DNA of 64,000 nucleotides from Mycosarcoma maydis (taxonomy: Eukaryota > Basidiomycota > Ustilaginomycetes > Ustilaginales): the NCBI RefSeq assembly GCF_000328475.2, contig NC_026482.1, positions 62,001 through 126,000 of the forward strand, written 5' to 3'. A program made the position numbers and the translations under genes. This document shows positions 40,001 to 49,572 of the stretch, piece by piece. The first letter of the stretch is position 1. Each line of letters opens with the position of its first letter. Below the pieces are notes generated by a model. That model was not told where the DNA came from. It saw nothing but the letters and a program-made list of their open reading frames with translations, and did not search any database.

Positions 40001-41703
40001 TCAACAACAGTGATGCAGGCCATATCTGTACCATCGACTGACAGCGTGGTCTCAACATTGATAATCGTCTCGAGCGGAATGCTGATACGGACGCTCTCGC
40101 CCTGATTCTGTGCGCGGAACGTCTCCTTTTGCAGCGCTGAGACCCAAGCATCCCTGCTGTGCTCGCCTTCGGTCAGGAAGGTGAACCTGCGAGCTGGAGT
40201 GGTCACCTTGAAGCGGTCCTTGTTAGTCGTGGACGGCTCGATGGCAGACACTTTGCGTAGGTCGATGTGCCCCTGGGGAAAGTAGGGATCTTGATCGCTA
40301 TCGAACCAGCTGAGCTTGCCACCTTTGAGTGACGCCCAGTGCTTGCTGAAACGATGTGTCCTGCGCGTGCGCTTGCCGAGCAGACCAGTCTTGATCGTCT
40401 TTTCGTCGCGAGACGGCAGATAGGCGTAGAAGCACACATGACTGCTTGTGAGGTAGAGATGACCCTGAAGAAGAAGCGATCGAAAAAGCCAGCATGGTTG
40501 TGCCAGCAGCAGCGTCTCTGCTGCGTCGAGATGAAAGATGTCCTTGAGCTGGTGAAGCAGGCGGAGACGATCTGATTCGCACACGTCCGAGTGCCTCTGA
40601 TCGGAAGCTTGTGCATCTTGGTATGGTCGTATCAAGAGCGGATCCGAGCTCCATTTGGTTGGTCGATCGGCATCAGACGGCATGCTTTCGCTTTCCATGC
40701 TCTGCTGTTGTGTCGGGGGTACATGTGGCGTGTCGGTCGACTCTTCGTCGAAGGGGCTGCTCGTTGTCAGAGTGCCTTGTCCATCTTGATCAATATCTCT
40801 GCTGGCTAGCTTAGATGTCGAGGCAGACATGGACGCGGATGCGACATGATGAAGCTGTGAACGGAGATGGGTGGGTCTCCTTGTTGCTCGCGTGATTGTC
40901 GAATCCCACGAGGGTGCGATAATGTCGCTTTGAGTGAGTGATGTGCGCTTTGCTCGACTAGGACCAATGGTAAGCACCGATGCATCCAAGGGCGATCTGC
41001 TGCCCTGTGGTGTAGAGCCATCTTCGGACAGGTCGTCTCGCGCTAGAGCCCGCAGACGGCCCTTGGTTGAGCGTTCAGGAGTTTGCCTGTCTTGCTCTGA
41101 CTCGGAGCAATGCACCTCTGGTTTGTAATGCGTGTTGGTGATGAGTGGTGATGTTGGCAGCGGGTGTGTCGGCAGGTCGGAATCCTCGACATCGTCTTCT
41201 GTGTATCCCTCGGTATCAGCATCAAAGAAAGTGCTCCCGACGAGACTGAGCATCTGCATTAAACCTTGCGGCTCAGCGTGAAAAGCAACGTCAGCGACGT
41301 CTGCTTGCACTAGATCCAGGCCTGATTGGGTAGCCGCTGCTGCATGTGGTGTGACGCTCATGGATGCTTTGCTTTGGCTTTCTGGGAGGAGCGAGCTTGC
41401 TGTGAAAGTCTTGGTGGTCGGTTCCATTGCGGGTCTGCCTAGCTCTCGCGAACCAGCCAGAGAAGATATGGTCGAGTAGTCGCGCGGCGACCAAGGATCG
41501 AGTCGAGGCGATGTTGGGAAAGGCGGCGTGTCCAAGTTGTCTGATGCCTGTGAGAGCATACATGCATCATCATGTTTGTCGTCGACGTTGAGACGACCCA
41601 AGCCGGCGGCAGCCGGTTGTGAGGCTGATGCTGAATCGGTCGATGGCTCCTTGGCCGACTCGAAAGGGGAGTCGAGCCGCGACTGTGATGAGATTGTCGC
41701 CAT
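37045..41703 (-). CDS. UGT51: UDP-glucose:sterol 3-beta-glucosyltransferase (UGT51/ATG26)
   Basis: 1552 aa, single exon, ATG at 41703. The N-terminal 380 residues are disordered. A GRAM domain begins near 385 (FHLDAAETLLLAQPCWLFRS) and is followed by a PH domain to about 535 (WASLKGGKLSWFDSD, DAWVSALQKE). A second GRAM domain is at about 850-965 (VAEHHLAFRSSGIAAKTVG). The glycosyltransferase part starts near 1053 with LTIGSRGDVQPYIALAKGLL, and the C-terminal nucleotide-sugar site near 1378 reads HHGGAGTLGASLRAGLPTVV followed by KPYFGDQFFWGQ. It transfers glucose from UDP-glucose to the 3-hydroxyl of ergosterol at membranes; GRAM and PH domains target phosphoinositides. In some yeasts the homologue ATG26 is needed for pexophagy. 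The acidic C-terminal tail follows the enzyme core. Confidence 0.96.
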   Translation of the reverse strand: MATISSQSRLDSPFESAKEPSTDSASASQPAAAGLGRLNVDDKHDDACMLSQASDNLDTPPFPTSPRLDPWSPRDYSTISSLAGSRELGRPAMEPTTKTFTASSLLPESQSKASMSVTPHAAAATQSGLDLVQADVADVAFHAEPQGLMQMLSLVGSTFFDADTEGYTEDDVEDSDLPTHPLPTSPLITNTHYKPEVHCSESEQDRQTPERSTKGRLRALARDDLSEDGSTPQGSRSPLDASVLTIGPSRAKRTSLTQSDIIAPSWDSTITRATRRPTHLRSQLHHVASASMSASTSKLASRDIDQDGQGTLTTSSPFDEESTDTPHVPPTQQQSMESESMPSDADRPTKWSSDPLLIRPYQDAQASDQRHSDVCESDRLRLLHQLKDIFHLDAAETLLLAQPCWLFRSLLLQGHLYLTSSHVCFYAYLPSRDEKTIKTGLLGKRTRRTHRFSKHWASLKGGKLSWFDSDQDPYFPQGHIDLRKVSAIEPSTTNKDRFKVTTPARRFTFLTEGEHSRDAWVSALQKETFRAQNQGESVRISIPLETIINVETTLSVDGTDMACITVVDEAGDFSIDEYYFLHLTKPSAFISGLNALLNQAVRGSISSLQGGDQALSLSRLSIHDSTSAMHAAAISRKSLEEVPVLAKVRVSTQTDKRIAHPTAVNKTVATQSTRGSSDRQDELDKATSTATSVAVPVSIRRKSQEVSADAALSTTPRAEALNRLSMESSHTYPPSPSTSDPPSSFDEVQREAERGWAIPDWLKSAPAKVLGLATDSSSAASMKSQPTNTGARRRRKVLEKWTDERGDDVSRAESSNTDNDDDVLSHSILSTHSNYSMLDADNEAAETSDHTSVAVEFRDTFGIGEDEGLIGHTHAYLYRVLPVAGRFFVAEHHLAFRSSGIAAKTVGRTLMLVPLHDVISAAKHVAFRPGHHGMVINISGHEELFIEISSAHRRDELLGLIEYQLELVRGGRESRISHEAATRERSNALVLRDLSERIHDGPATASMASSANSSVLSQTGPGFDNQSTSLSQLEEGSSVLSFAPTAPLTFTMLTIGSRGDVQPYIALAKGLLADGHRVRIATHAEFGPWILGHGIEFSEIGGDPAELMRICVENGTFTVSFLREGVTRFRDWLDDLLASAWRACQGSDVIIECPSAIAGIHVAEALQIPYFRAFTMPWTRTRAYPHAFAVPSKKAGGNYNYMSYVIFDQMFWRASAFQINRWRKKLLGLKPTSFDKLEQHKVPFIYNFSPSLVPRPLDWFEWIHVTGFWFLDNPDNSSSKKWEPPVDLVEFIRVARENKRKLVYIGWGSIVVPDAAAMTRCVLQAVKKSGVCAILSKGWSDRLSSDPSTPIDASISADVFQVSSVPHDWLFPQIDAACHHGGAGTLGASLRAGLPTVVKPYFGDQFFWGQQIESLGVGSCVRQLTVDSLAKALVRATSDKKQIDRARRLGEQIRTEDGVGDAVKAIYRDLEYATSLIKRDTRIEHMPMVTRTRTTDTALARRGKDTSVAVQDENDEDGHTSDEWSDIGGGSESSPRDETEVPRSSLILNRLP

Positions 41704-42515
41704 TGGGCGGCTAAGAGCCCACTAGTGGGGGCGTCGATTGGTACGACTGGGTGGGTGTGGGTGCTTACGAGGAAGCAAAGTGTATTCGATGTGACATGTC
41801 GGTGTGCGGTGGCCAAGGAGAGCTCGACTCAGCTAAGTTGGCTTGTGTTATCCCTGCAGGCTCAGGGTCCTGTGGCATGGATCGCGTCTGCACACCGGGC
41901 TACTCGCGATATCACGCAACTTAGTTACGTTAACTTAGTATATATTTCTTAAATGTGAATTGAATTACCAAGGGCTTTTGTGCACAAGATTCGCAGACTC
42001 ACAGACTCACGACTCACGCTCTGTGACATGACTCTGCTGATTTCAGCCCCTTTGCCGCGCACAGCCTAAAGAGGCGCGAAACTGTCAATGAACGTATTGT
42101 ACGTTACAGTATAATATTCGTGATTTACAGTCCCCACGACTCTGTGACTGTAATCGTGAATCGTGAATGTGGCTTGCAAGCTGCGCGTGGTCGCGTTACA
42201 AAACAGGGGCTACAGATCGGTGCAAATCGGTGATAGCAGTTCCGATCCTTTTTTTCAAGCAAGACGAAATCGTGAATATTACATTCACAGATTCACAGAT
42301 TCACAGATTCGGAATTTTTATCTTGATGAAACTGTGAAAGGTGAGGATCATGATGATGCCCCAACACCCCGACCTCCATCCAACTCGTCTTGGCAACGAC
42401 GGCAGAAAGGCACAGCCGCAGCAATCTCATCATCGAACCGTGTTCGAGCCACCACGGTAGCGGCCTACCGAAAGAGTGCGTCACCGAGATCTAGCAACAA
42501 GCTCGAGTGTTCGAC
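41704..42515. other. Divergent promoter region UGT51 / RPC31
   Basis: 812 bp between divergent starts. Contains an ACTCACG cluster (41990-42025), palindromic ATTCGTG copies (42115-42170) and three octamers ATTCACAG (42283-42306). A frame running from 42163 across the next gene is a shadow in another phase. No gene seen. Confidence 0.6.
42283..42306. repeat. ATTCACAG octamer, 3 copies
   Basis: Three tandem ATTCACAG units followed by ATTCGG. This is an 8-bp relative of the 7-bp ATTCACG family, about 210 bp upstream of RPC31. Confidence 0.85.
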
Positions 42516-43139
42516 ATGTCACGCGGTGGTCGAGGTGGCTTTGGCCGCGGAGGCGGTAGAGCCGGTGGTGGTGGCAGCAACATGCCACCGATGGGGCTCA
42601 GCTTTCAAGAACTCGGCAGCCTCGACAAGACTCCCTCGAAACTATATCCGGAACCGCCAACGATTCCACGAATGGAGAGGCCTGACCACAAGGAGATCCG
42701 CTACGCCTCGTACCAGCTCATGTACCTGCAAGAACAAAAGACATCTGCCTACTGGCCTACATTAGAAGAGAGGAAGCAAGGAGATCTCATCCGCTTCACC
42801 GATAGGTATCGACCCGAGGCACAAGACCTTCCTTCGCTTAAATCGATCCACCTGCAGAAAGAAGTCTTTCCAAAGGGCCTCTGGGATTCGTTCATGCAAG
42901 GCGAGACAAAACGAGAAGAACAGAAAGCCAAGAAAAAGGCTCGACGCAAGATCAATTGGGACTCGATCGAACTTGAGGATCGTGCCGGTGCTGACGATGA
43001 CATTGGCGATGCGTCCTCCGAACCCGAAGATCTGGGCGACTATGAAGACGAGGTCGACGACGACTATGCCGAAAATTACTTTGACAATGGCGAGGATGAC
43101 GATGTGGGTGATGATGAAGGAGGCGAAGCAGTCTACTAG
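42516..43139 (+). CDS. RPC31: RNA polymerase III subunit RPC31 (POLR3G family)
   Basis: 207 aa, single exon. The open frame begins at a GTG three codons earlier; ATG 42516 gives MSRGGRGGFGRGGGRAGGG, the Gly/Arg-rich start typical of the family. A conserved core follows (LSFQELGSLDKTPSKLYPEP, then the PTLEERKQGDLIRFTDRYRP and FPKGLWDSFMQG segments), then a basic block KAKKKARRKINWDSIELED and a long Asp/Glu tail to the end. This order (Gly/Arg start, core, basic block, acidic tail) is diagnostic for Rpc31/Rpc7, part of the heterotrimer that opens promoters and recruits TFIIIB for tRNA and 5S transcription in the nucleus. Length is near the yeast value. Confidence 0.93.
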   Translation: MSRGGRGGFGRGGGRAGGGGSNMPPMGLSFQELGSLDKTPSKLYPEPPTIPRMERPDHKEIRYASYQLMYLQEQKTSAYWPTLEERKQGDLIRFTDRYRPEAQDLPSLKSIHLQKEVFPKGLWDSFMQGETKREEQKAKKKARRKINWDSIELEDRAGADDDIGDASSEPEDLGDYEDEVDDDYAENYFDNGEDDDVGDDEGGEAVY

Positions 43140-43840
43140 TAGTCGCTCCACAATTCTGCGCTTGTCACCTGTGCTTCCTTCCGCCTTGTTGCATCGCGCG
43201 CCATGTCTCTCCAGTTTTCTACAATTCGTCTCTGGTCTGTCAACATCTGTATTTGTACATTCATACCTCGACGCGCACTTGCATGCATATTTGATGCCTT
43301 TTCTATCGACCACACTGTCCGTCAAGGGATGCCTCGCGGGAAGCCGTCACGAGAAGAATGACTTGAACCTTGGTCTCTTCGAAGTCTTGACGTGCTGTTG
43401 ATACAGTTACGAGTCGGGAGTTGGCATGCACGATGCAAACTGTACCGTTCGTGATTCGTGATTCGTGATTCGTGATTCGTGATTCGTGATTAAGCGTGAA
43501 CCGTAAACGTGGAAAACCATACCCGTATGTTGCGTCGTTGGTGTTAACAGTTCTGAGTTTTTAACTCGTAAAGCCGCGGCAACTCACGACTCCACGACTC
43601 ACGACTCACAAATCGTGACTGTGACACGACTCTCGTGTCTGTGACTCGTGACTTGTGGGGCGAATCATTCGGGATTGATTCGTAATTGCCGAGATTCGTA
43701 ATTCGTGGTTCACGGTTGTTCTCAAGCTCAGCCCGCTCTCCACAGACGACATCCAAGCTTTCCCTCTGTGCAACACCCTTCCTCACCCTAATACCAATCT
43801 TCCCATTCATCGGTGCTTCTACAGCTTCTACGAAAACAAG
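43140..43840. other. Spacer and promoter of HEM2
   Basis: 701 bp. Contains a perfect heptamer array (43448-43489) and a broad degenerate cluster of ACTCACG/ATTCGTG copies (43575-43720). The last 100 bp are pyrimidine-rich 5' flank. No gene seen. Confidence 0.6.
43448..43489. repeat. TTCGTGA heptamer array, 6 copies
   Basis: Six perfect tandem TTCGTGA units followed by TT, about 350 bp upstream of HEM2. A degenerate cluster in both orientations continues at 43575-43720. Confidence 0.95.
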
Positions 43841-45140
<1,300 letters not shown>

Positions 45141-48100
45141 AGATTTGAGACTTACGCATCCCAAAGGAGCACAGAGCAGTCACAGTAATCGCGTTCTCTT
45201 TTCTGTTCCAACCGTCACTCGGGATGGCAAGACGCTAGCGTGTAGTACTGTGCAAGCAGTGTGAGTACCGGAGCTCCACCACTACCCAACCGAGGAGAGG
45301 GACTTGTGAAGCGTGACAGACTAGCCTTTTCAGCACAAGATGGCCGATGCAATTCCAACACATGCTCTCTGGGGAGCTTTCTGGCCCCACATGAAAGCAA
45401 CGGCCCATCACGCCCGTCGTCACCCGCTCTCCTGGCGCGAGAGATGGGACACGCAAGCGTGGAGTATCGCAAGCTTGGTTGACCTGATGAATCCACACTT
45501 ACATCTGAGAAGTACCGAAGCAAATCGTGAATAGCCAACTAAGCAGACCCCAAATCGACCAAGTCTTGCGTATCAGCCAAGTTTTGTGTGAAGCGGCGTT
45601 TGCGATAGTCCCGATCGATATTTAGAGGGTCTAAGCTGATAAAATCGGGGACTTTTCAATTTGTGTTGGAGTAATTTTCAGGGTCAATCGAGTAAGTCCT
45701 GTCGAGCCAGAATCGTGAACCACGATATCCGACAGAGCAAAGACCATCATGATTCTGTGTTCACGATTTCCGGAGAACAATGGCATGAAGACACTAGTGG
45801 CTGGTGCCGGCCCCACCAAAGTCGAGTGCGATCGCAAAAGACCAGGGGGGAAAGTTCTGAAAAGCGGCACAGGAGCGATGAGTTTCGCCCATGTGAACGA
45901 GAGCAAAGACAACAATCACTTGGAACTGTTCTGTATACGGGGATGTCTGGCTCGAAACGAGTGTACCAGTAAAACCCGACTTGTATGCATGTCATCGAAA
46001 CTTGCCAACACAGAGCCTGGAATTGAACGTGGGCTTTCGTCTGCGTTTCTAATTGCCCTGCCATGCTGGGTGTGCTCTTGATTGAATGTCTCACAAAGTG
46101 GTACTGACAATCCAAGCCGTCTCTTGTGCCTATCTTTGCGATGAACGTGATGCTGTCTTACCGCGGAACTGAGCGTCTTATCGGACGTGCTCTGCAAAGC
46201 GGGCAACAAAAGTTTCAGACGCAGTGTCACACCATTCGTGTTGGTGAATCTTTATCCTACATGTAACCTTCACGCTTCGGTCATCAAAGTCGAACCATCC
46301 GGCGTGAACTTCGGTGTTTGCGGTCAACGAGCCGCTAATGAATAGACAGTCGACCAATATTTTATCCACGTCTTGCCATTGTTCATGATTCACCCGACTG
46401 GATTGGAATGATCAGGGACTGAGACGACACGGATGTGTGGGAATGCCTCTTGGTAGGCTAAAGACTCGTGACTGGACCGTCGTATCGAAAAGCAAGACCT
46501 GAAATCTTTCGCACAGAGAGCGGCGTGGCACTCGCCACCACAAGCGCGATGGCTGCGGAAACTATGCGACGCGCCAGAGAATTCACCAACGGGCAAACCA
46601 AACGTGTGTATGTGTGTATGTGTGTGTGTGTGTGACTTTGGCGACACCCAACCGAATTCCCGGACCCTTGGCAGATGAAAAGGCTCAATAAAAACCAACT
46701 TGCGCTACCAAACCACAGTCACGAGTCACGAAGTAGGTTTATACTCATAACTGTCAATCAAGAATTATCAGTTTGATCAAATCCATTCAGTAGACCCATT
46801 TTTTGCATCCGGCAGCATCGCCTCGTGCAGATAGTGTTAGGTAACCAAATACCGATTCTACCAATCGTTAATCACCAATGCCACAGTATTGGCAGATACT
46901 GTAGTGCAACACGCAACGTGCAAGTATTGACCGCTGCCCGCTGCAAACTCTGGGATTTGGTGCCTCATGGGCTCGTACGTAAGCAGTCTATTGATCAAGT
47001 CCTCAGGCTCTGCTCCTCTTACATCTGCAGTGTGCAGCAGAAGCATCGTTTGGTATGGTACTGTAATTGGCTAAACCGAATTGCGGCTATGTGATCCATT
47101 TGCATCAGCAATCGATCCAGCCGAGAAACCCACCGGCTTTGTGAAAGGGTGATCAGCAAGCCAAGAGAGCTTCGAGTAGCCGCACCTTGAGTATCATTCC
47201 ATCGTTGCAACTGTTTGACTTGTGGAAGCCCTTTTCACGCTGGTGGAATCTTGGTGCATTCCACTGCGTGCTGGTGCATGCTCGTACATTCCGTGTGATC
47301 TTGCGAACAGCCATCACCGCTCGAGATTTTGCGGCACATTCCAGCCACGTTGTGCGATTCTCCATGGCGACTTGGCCGCCAAAGCGTCCAAGTTCTTCAA
47401 GTGGCGGCAATCGTGAGTGACTCCCAAACGCAGATCACAGATAGAAGCATGCTCATCCAAAGCTCCTCTCAAGAACTGCCGATGTTTTGCTGAACGACAA
47501 AGCCTTTGTCTTTTTTTTTTCAAATCTAGGCTACACCCAGTCACGAGTCATTGAGTCGGGCCGAGTATTTGGATGTTATCGTCGGCATTCGTGATTCTGC
47601 CAAATCCAAACACCCTTGAAAGCGCTTGTCGTTCGCGCTAAGTTAAAGCTCACTGCGTCTGTGGCTCCTTGGCCTTCCAAGCGTGGTCGGTCGAATCGAA
47701 CCCCTAAGTCTGCATGCCATTCAATTGAGCGACACTCTGCTCTTGCGTTTACTCCAAGCGAGTCCAAGCCACGCATTGCAATGAGTCCATTTTTTTTACT
47801 GGATAGCGGTACTCTCACAGGGTTACTTAGACCAGCCTTCGCGAGCATCGCCAGGCGAACTGCAGATCTTGAAGCACCAGGTTCATTGATCTTTGCTCAC
47901 CCTCACTCCATCGTATACATGTGGATCCGAAGAGAAGAGGCGGCAAACTACGTCTGGCGATTGAGGCTGAAATGTCGGATAAACCTTGGCCGTTTGTAGG
48001 CCAGCGTGCGTGCAGCATATCTTGTCCTCTAAACGATCGTCTTTGGTTCGAGATAAAGCTTTGGGATTCGTGATTCCCGGCCCCATGGAGTGAAGACGAT

Positions 48101-49572
48101 TGGTCCGTTCGTTTCACATAACATTTGAGTCTTACTTCTGGCTATCCAGACCACTGCGTGAATTGTTTTTCTCGAGTTCAGGCTCGGAAATGACAGGAGA
48201 CTCACGACTGTTTAGCTACGATTTTCGCCTTTTGCCTGTGCAGCCTCGTGCCTGGATCGTGGCATAACTGATCGAAAAGGCTTGTTATGGCTGACGCCTC
48301 GCAATTCTGGACGACGCTTTCGTCCCGACGTTGACTGATTGGCACCCAGTCTTCAAAGACAACATCTTTGTGGACGGCCAAGCTGTACTGCTCTTTCCGT
48401 CACCATTCACGATTGCTCCCTCGCATCATGCGGTCGAGTATCACCGGAATATCTTGCTTAGAGCGTACCACCTTGCACAGCATCCGCAGGCGCGAGTTTT
48501 TATTGTTCCCTTGATTCAATTCACGCTTACAGAGAATTTTATGGGCCACGCCCGCTGTTGATGATCCTTTTGACTCCATTGTGTTCCTTCCTCTCCTGTG
48601 CACTCGCTCATGTACATCTCTTTCCTAGTCGCAGCGTGGCTTTTTGACAAACGCTCCTTGTATTAGTACAGCCCACATTCATGCCGCTGTCGACCCGATC
48701 CCGCATTAGTCATCATTTTGCAGCTGTCTTGGCCGACGCGGGAGACCCTCGGCCCTTTTCAAGCTTGGGGCAGTCCTCGCACTTCTCGTGGAGTCTTGCA
48801 GCGAGCTGATTCTAACATTGCTCCTGAGAGCTCAAGGCAGCAAGGGCTGATAGCCTTTGTGCTCGACGTTGAAGGCGTCTTTCAAGCACTTGACGACCAC
48901 AGACAGCACAAGCCGTGACTCGGACGCTTGTGACCCGGACCCTTTGTCAGCCAACATCATCTTGCAATCCCGTATCATTGACCCCTTTGTTTCCTTTTGC
49001 ACCTCAGCAGAGCAGCATGTTACATAATTGTCGCATCGTGTTGACCTAGTTTTCATCGCCTTGTTGTCCGCTCTCTTCCCCCTTTCTAGATGCTGTGACC
49101 ACGACTCTGTGATTACCTCTACTATCATCCATCTCTGCGAGGCCCTCGACTTCCTACGTTTGACATTTTACATCCAAGCGATCGGTTTTCAGCACAGCGG
49201 TAGCCGAAGCTTGATTTGTCGGCGGCGTAGCTCTCAGCTTCGTTCCTCTGTTACCATTGCTACGCCCTTGACCATCACCTGCAATTCTTTGCTTTTGTTT
49301 TGGGCAACAAACTTTGCCAGCCCTCTCTTAACCAGTGGATGACGAAAATCTACTCAATACTGTCCAGCTGAAGCTTTCTGGCAGAAAGCTAAAATTGATC
49401 TGTCTGTCACCATTGCTGACATCGCACTTCGACAGAAGCGACCTCCCATTTCAATCAGCTCCATGCTCTTTTCGTCACCCTCGCATCACCATCATAACGT
49501 CCCGACGATCTTACAACCAGTCGTGGGGCCTCAACACGATTGGACCGCTCGCCGTCATTTTTGCGGTTTGTC
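45141..49572. other. 4.4-kb gene-poor interval
   Basis: Between HEM2 and the Zn2Cys6 gene. It has a small ORF with good start context (45340-45534, listed separately), a TG dinucleotide run (about 46606-46634), a T run (47511-47520) and few heptamer copies (45530, 45710, 48065). The longest open frames (under 130 codons) mostly lack ATG or any recognisable motif. The last 600 bp are pyrimidine-rich and may be a long 5' leader of the regulator gene. Confidence 0.5.
45340..45534 (+). CDS. Possible small protein, 64 aa
   Basis: The ATG sits in an excellent context (cacaagATGgcc), 200 bp after HEM2. The peptide is rich in Trp, His and Arg (ALWGAFWPHMKATAHHARRH), has no signal peptide and no membrane helix, and ends inside a heptamer-type repeat (aatcgtgaaTAG). 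An in-frame TAG lies 15 bp upstream. It may be chance; I recognise no family. Conservation in a related smut or a transcript would decide. Confidence 0.2.
   Translation: MADAIPTHALWGAFWPHMKATAHHARRHPLSWRERWDTQAWSIASLVDLMNPHLHLRSTEANRE

Noticed and set aside
42163..42765. 200-codon frame overlapping RPC31
   Set aside because: It starts in a repeat-bearing spacer and runs through RPC31 in another phase; the peptide shows no conserved features.
47680..47750. tRNA-like sequence on the minus strand (GGGGTTCGATTC B-box with CGCTCAATTG upstream)
   Set aside because: Only about 12 bases separate the D-arm-like and T-arm-like parts, so there is no room for an anticodon arm, and the acceptor ends do not pair.
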